Shown here in pieces: positions 60,574-64,000 of a DNA stretch of 64,000 nucleotides; position 1 is the first letter of the stretch, and every line of letters begins with the position of its first letter. The notes beneath the pieces were generated by a model that saw only the letters and a list, made by a program, of their open reading frames with translations, searched no databases and was not told the DNA's origin. The position numbers and the translations under genes were made by a program. Origin of the DNA: Acidobacteriota bacterium (GTDB taxonomy: Bacteria > Acidobacteriota > Blastocatellia > Pyrinomonadales > Pyrinomonadaceae); contig JAHBSM010000002.1 of assembly GCA_019639115.1 (NCBI GenBank), positions 237,425 to 301,424 of the forward strand. Reading direction: 5' to 3'.

Positions 60574-63431
60574 GCTGCTACCTCCAAACCGTTCAATTCA
60601 TTCAGGTCAAAAGAAGATATTTCCGTGAGTCCGACTGCGGTCAATCCGCTCGGGTACTTTGAGGCTAGCCACGATACGACGATCTCAGGCGGCAGGTCGG
60701 GCCGAATATTCTCGACAAGTCTTCGCGCATTCGATTCGTTCGTGTCGTTCGTATTAGCCCAAAGCATCGCCGGCGAAAGACGGATCTCGGCCATCTGGAC
60801 GATTTTGTCCGCTCCGCTGCCGATAACAAAAACCCACTGGGTGTATCTTCCGTATTGGTTTCTGATCGCGCGGATCGCTGCAACCGTCTCAGGGGCAAGT
60901 TCGCAGTCTGACGCCAAGCGGTCAAAGCCGCCGATCTGCTTGCCGATCATCTTTACGCCGGAGTTTTTTACAAGGTCGATACCTATTTCGTTGGGCCGCT
61001 CTGTTGTTCCGGTAAAATGCTCATAAGCCTGCGAGAAAAGGACTGTAACAAGACCTTCCTTGCGCCCGGTTACTGATGCTTCAGCAATGAGTTCCTGAAT
61101 CGCGGGAAAGTGTCGGTTGATCTCCCGCATTTCATCACAAAGGAAAAGGATCGGTGTCTTTTGTTTCCGCTCGTCTTCTTCGCCTATCTCCTGCATTATC
61201 TGGGCGCTTATTCTGAATCCGACGCTCTCACGTATCTTTTCGTCGAGGCCGCTAATTCCGGAAAGCTCGAAAACATCGAACATCGATGGAACGTCGTAGT
61301 CTGGATGGGTTGGCGAGTTAAGCCACGGGTCTTTTCGGTGAACATTGAGTTTCAAGTAAAGCTCGCTCGCCGGGCCCTGTTGTGCAGGCTCCCAGTGATA
61401 GGTCTTCAGGACATCTAAAAAATGTCCGAGAGTTGGCTGGAATTTCGGCCTTCCGTCTCCGTTGCGGGCCAGCGACATCTTATACACCTCATCGATAACG
61501 GTCGCCGCAATAGCGCTTGTGATCGCGTCTGTCTTTGCCGTTTTGCTCAAAATGAGGATGTCCGTCAACACCATTGAAAGCTGACGCTTTGTAGGTCCAT
61601 TTCCTTTCTCGATGCCCGGATAGTTCCAGATATTGATCGGTTTAGGCTCGGCCTCGTTGAACTCGATATGACGGCCGCCAAAAAGTTTACAAATAGGCTT
61701 GAACGAATGCCTGTAGTCCATCACGCGGACCTTTACGTTCCCGCGATGTGAACGGATATCCGTTATCAGCATCGAAGCTAGAAATGATTTGCCTTCGCCG
61801 GACGCTGCGGTGACGATGACCGTCGGAGACTTGATGAGTGCCCGATCGTAGAGATCCAGACCGAACATCTGGCCGTTCGGAGTTATAAAGACGCTGTGCG
61901 GACGGCGGCTTCCACGCCAGCTCGTTTCGGTTGGGACAAAGGAGATTACCGAGTCGGCGGTTTCCGTAAGTTCCTGACCTGTTGGCTTCCAGGAAAGTTC
62001 GCCAGCAAGCATTCGCGGATAAATAGCTCGCTGCCTCACTGCGTCTTCTCGAATCGCGTCCGCCCCGATCTTCTTGCGGATCGCTGAGACTATCGCATCA
62101 CATCGTTCGTCAAGAATCTCAAGCTGGCGACGCGTTTCCTTAAGCCCTTTTGAACGGCCGGCAAAGACAATGACGTTTAATCTGAGGTTGCAGATCTCTT
62201 CATTGTCCCCTTCGACCTGTTCGAGCAGGCCCTCAAGGTCTGACTTGATAACAACCGCGTCCTTCTTGAGACTTCGGAATCCAAGCCAGGTATTTCGGCT
62301 GCCTTCGATCCGGTCGATTCGTTTCTGCAGGTCTTTTTTTGCAGCCTGTTTTTCGGTTGTCATCAAATCAACGACGATCTCGTGCGGAAAGCCTAAGGCC
62401 TTCGTCGCAGTCACGTACCGCATGATGTCGGCAGTTACAAATCCATTTGGAAGGGTCTTGAGACTGACAAGACTCGCAGGCGTACCATTGTGACGGATGT
62501 ACTGCTCGCGTGTTGTCTCAATTTCTGTACTGCAAAGATATCGCCGCAGATCTACGCAATCCGAGCTTGTCAGATTGGGGAAAGAATCGTGCTCCCGGCG
62601 ATGGCTGGTGAAGAGTGATTCAAATATCTCGATCCGGTTCATCTCCCGAAGTTGTAAGCTGCGCGGAAAATTGGCTTCAAACGATTGAAACACTCGTGAA
62701 GCTTTTAGTTTGCACGCAGCCTCATTTTGCACCTCTCTCTGCACCATCAATTCACTTTCGCGATTTCTTATCCTTTTCAGGGGAAAGCGGAATAGTCGTG
62801 AAAACCCGTGATCCCTAATGTCTTTTGCAAGAGAAGGCAGGAGTGAAGACATCATTCCCCTGTCATCTGGATCACGTACAGGAACTCGTATCCACACAGT
62901 TGCGGTTTGTCGCACAACTTCGCCGGATCTGATCGCTTCCTCGTGAAGCGCAAGATTGGTGGCCTGAAGCACCCCGGCGACTGGATCGGATGTTGAGGTG
63001 TTTCTGGATGAGAGATGTGCTCGAAGCACCTCACCCGTATCCAGCGAATTTATGAACCTAAATTGAATGATCGTGTTCTTCGGTTTCTCGAATTTCAGGA
63101 TCGTTTTTAGCTCCTCGATACGTTGTTCAGTCACGTTACCGTCGATGTAAAGACTGTTCGACGGTTCAAAAATATATGCCTTTCCATAGCTGCCATCTCG
63201 GTAACGGATGGTGTTCCCGTCGAGTCCGGCGATCTCGGTAGGAAATATCCGACCTGCTTCTGCATTCTCGATGAGTTGAGTTCGTGATTCTCGGTTAAAT
63301 GGAGTACGGCTCGATAGCGATCTCACTGCCGGGATGAAACGAAATCCGGCGACTAATCCAAGACCGACGGAAAGAAGTCCTCCGAAAAGAGAGATTGCTA
63401 TTTGTGCGAATGTTAAGTTTGCTGTGTCCAT
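60570..63431 (-). CDS. virB4: VirB4/TraC-type conjugation ATPase
   Basis: This 953-residue protein (ATG at 63431, with AGGAAATAAGC before it) has an N-terminal membrane helix (LFGGLLSVGLGLVAGFRF), a VirB4 N-terminal domain, Walker A TAASGEGKSFLAS and Walker B PILFLCDEMREIN, then QIGGFDRLASDC. It powers pilus assembly and substrate transfer. It overlaps VirB5-like by 4 bp and follows the VirB3-like gene by 2 bp. An alternative start at 63506 overlaps the VirB3-like gene and is rejected. Confidence 0.9.
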   Translation of the reverse strand: MDTANLTFAQIAISLFGGLLSVGLGLVAGFRFIPAVRSLSSRTPFNRESRTQLIENAEAGRIFPTEIAGLDGNTIRYRDGSYGKAYIFEPSNSLYIDGNVTEQRIEELKTILKFEKPKNTIIQFRFINSLDTGEVLRAHLSSRNTSTSDPVAGVLQATNLALHEEAIRSGEVVRQTATVWIRVPVRDPDDRGMMSSLLPSLAKDIRDHGFSRLFRFPLKRIRNRESELMVQREVQNEAACKLKASRVFQSFEANFPRSLQLREMNRIEIFESLFTSHRREHDSFPNLTSSDCVDLRRYLCSTEIETTREQYIRHNGTPASLVSLKTLPNGFVTADIMRYVTATKALGFPHEIVVDLMTTEKQAAKKDLQKRIDRIEGSRNTWLGFRSLKKDAVVIKSDLEGLLEQVEGDNEEICNLRLNVIVFAGRSKGLKETRRQLEILDERCDAIVSAIRKKIGADAIREDAVRQRAIYPRMLAGELSWKPTGQELTETADSVISFVPTETSWRGSRRPHSVFITPNGQMFGLDLYDRALIKSPTVIVTAASGEGKSFLASMLITDIRSHRGNVKVRVMDYRHSFKPICKLFGGRHIEFNEAEPKPINIWNYPGIEKGNGPTKRQLSMVLTDILILSKTAKTDAITSAIAATVIDEVYKMSLARNGDGRPKFQPTLGHFLDVLKTYHWEPAQQGPASELYLKLNVHRKDPWLNSPTHPDYDVPSMFDVFELSGISGLDEKIRESVGFRISAQIMQEIGEEDERKQKTPILFLCDEMREINRHFPAIQELIAEASVTGRKEGLVTVLFSQAYEHFTGTTERPNEIGIDLVKNSGVKMIGKQIGGFDRLASDCELAPETVAAIRAIRNQYGRYTQWVFVIGSGADKIVQMAEIRLSPAMLWANTNDTNESNARRLVENIRPDLPPEIVVSWLASKYPSGLTAVGLTEISSFDLNELNGLEVAA

Positions 63432-63433
63432 GC

Positions 63434-63769
63434 TTATTTCCTGTTCGATGTCTTCCAACTCGTCGGTTCGAGTTCGCCTCTCAGGGGCGGTCGGTACTTT
63501 GTCCATTGGTCGATCTCGGCGTCAAATTTCTGAGAAAGCCAATAGGAAGGCTTACTCAAACGCAGATAGTTAAAGATTCCGAGGAGAATCAGAAAAACTA
63601 GCAGTCCCAATGGGAATCCCAGCGGAACATAGCCCACCCAAAGCCCGAAAACAAAAGGAACGATGTAGGCGATCGCAGTGGGGATCAGGATAAACTTCCA
63701 GTCGGTAGAGTAGACCCCGAAGCGCTTCAGACCACGGAAAACATTAGGTCGTGTTGCACGTCTTCTCAT
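63434..63769 (-). CDS. VirB3-like type IV secretion protein
   Basis: This 111-residue protein starts at ATG 63769 with a strong ribosome-binding site (AGGAGG, 6 bp before). It has two close membrane segments (about 20-65, FILIPTAIAYIVPFVFGLWV and GFPLGLLVFLILLGIFNYL) and a charged C-terminus with FDAEIDQWTKYRPP. Size, helices and position before virB4 fit VirB3 or PrgI-like subunits. Confidence 0.75.
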   Translation of the reverse strand: MRRRATRPNVFRGLKRFGVYSTDWKFILIPTAIAYIVPFVFGLWVGYVPLGFPLGLLVFLILLGIFNYLRLSKPSYWLSQKFDAEIDQWTKYRPPLRGELEPTSWKTSNRK

Positions 63770-63779
63770 ATGGATCCTC

Positions 63780-64000
63780 CTAGAAGTTCGTATCAACTCC
63801 GACCGCACGTCCTTGTGCAAGCTGCCAGAACACTGCGACGATGGTTCCGAACGCAAACGAAAGGAGCGAACCGAACGCCTGGTTACCCCATTCCTTTCCG
63901 GTCATCTTGTTATAGATCGACCAAGCCACGCCGACCGCTCCTAAACAGAAGAGAATGATCGCCATGAGCTTAAGAGCCTCACGAATGATGTTGGAGAGGT
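63780..64000 (-). CDS. VirB2/TrbC-like pilin subunit (runs off the edge)
   Basis: The frame is open to the window edge. Reading from the edge it gives LSNIIREALKLMAIILFCLG, then YNKMTGKEWGNQAFGSLLSFA and a second helix, ending VGVDTNF. Two membrane helices joined by a short polar loop match VirB2/TrbC pilins. An ATG at 63965 is internal; the true start is beyond the window, so the protein is partial. It is 10 bp before the VirB3-like gene. Confidence 0.65.
   Translation of the reverse strand, partial: LSNIIREALKLMAIILFCLGAVGVAWSIYNKMTGKEWGNQAFGSLLSFAFGTIVAVFWQLAQGRAVGVDTNF

Noticed and set aside
1..64000. tRNA, rRNA, CRISPR arrays, transposases or integrase genes
   Set aside because: I looked for clover-leaf genes, spaced repeats, DDE transposase and tyrosine or serine recombinase motifs in the listed proteins and saw none. 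The element's attachment sites may lie outside the window.

Overview
The window is a metal-resistance island joined to a conjugative mobile element. Almost every gene reads on the minus strand. The host is probably an acidobacterium (Blastocatellia-like). The clues are a VWA protein of the type annotated almost only in Acidobacteriota (26073-27044), secreted lipoproteins with Asn/Ala/Thr-rich linkers, and roughly balanced base composition. This is inference; no rRNA or tRNA gene is present to test it.

Left part (103-37489), metal handling. Reading in the direction of transcription, right to left: a Czc-type block (small secreted Cys/His protein, CzcC, CzcB, CzcA, a PII-like protein, a one-TM peptide, a CDF exporter, a P1B ATPase, an acidobacterial VWA protein); a FeoB block under an ArsR/SmtB-type operator (feoB, arsR, two methyltransferases, an HMA-CDF transporter, a broken methyltransferase gene); a Cus-like copper/silver block (FixH-like membrane protein, TolC, FMN_bind-like lipoprotein, adaptor, methyltransferase, two cupredoxin-domain proteins, DUF305 protein, RND pump, NTF2-like protein); a MerR-YHS-CopA-methyltransferase-DUF4198 block with a decayed DUF4198 copy and a FeoB-associated Cys-rich peptide; and an NtrC/NtrB-like two-component pair.

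Junction (about 37657-37815). A decayed copy of the FixH-like gene of 19854-20486 lies directly against the 3' end of the first mobile-element gene, and the last codons of that gene are read from the decayed sequence in another frame. This looks like a recombination scar between the metal island and the element.

Middle part (37789-54536), the element's plasmid-like core. It holds a module of radical SAM protein, DUF2997, DUF1257 (Ycf35-like) and an unusual Ycf46-like AAA ATPase; an ERF-like protein, a DUF3150-like coiled-coil protein and a DUF2958 protein; then a PRTRC cassette, the prokaryotic ubiquitin-like system, with ThiF/E1, JAB peptidase, E2-like protein B, protein F, an unknown 82-aa protein, ubiquitin-like protein C and protein E. 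Upstream are a stand-alone sigma-54 activator, a 1120-aa strawberry-notch helicase, a DNA methyltransferase and a zinc-finger/TOPRIM primase. The two operon leaders share a sequence motif.

Right part (54630-64000). Cargo (solitary AbiEi-like regulator with its own inverted repeat, VOC protein, and a mer operon of MerR, fused MerT-MerP and CopZ-like protein without MerA) is followed by type IV secretion genes (VirB6-, VirB5-, VirB4-, VirB3- and VirB2-like) that run off the right edge.

The best candidate for a little-described system is the PRTRC ubiquitin-like cassette together with the adjacent Ycf46/Ycf35/DUF2997/radical-SAM module, all on one strand of a conjugative element.
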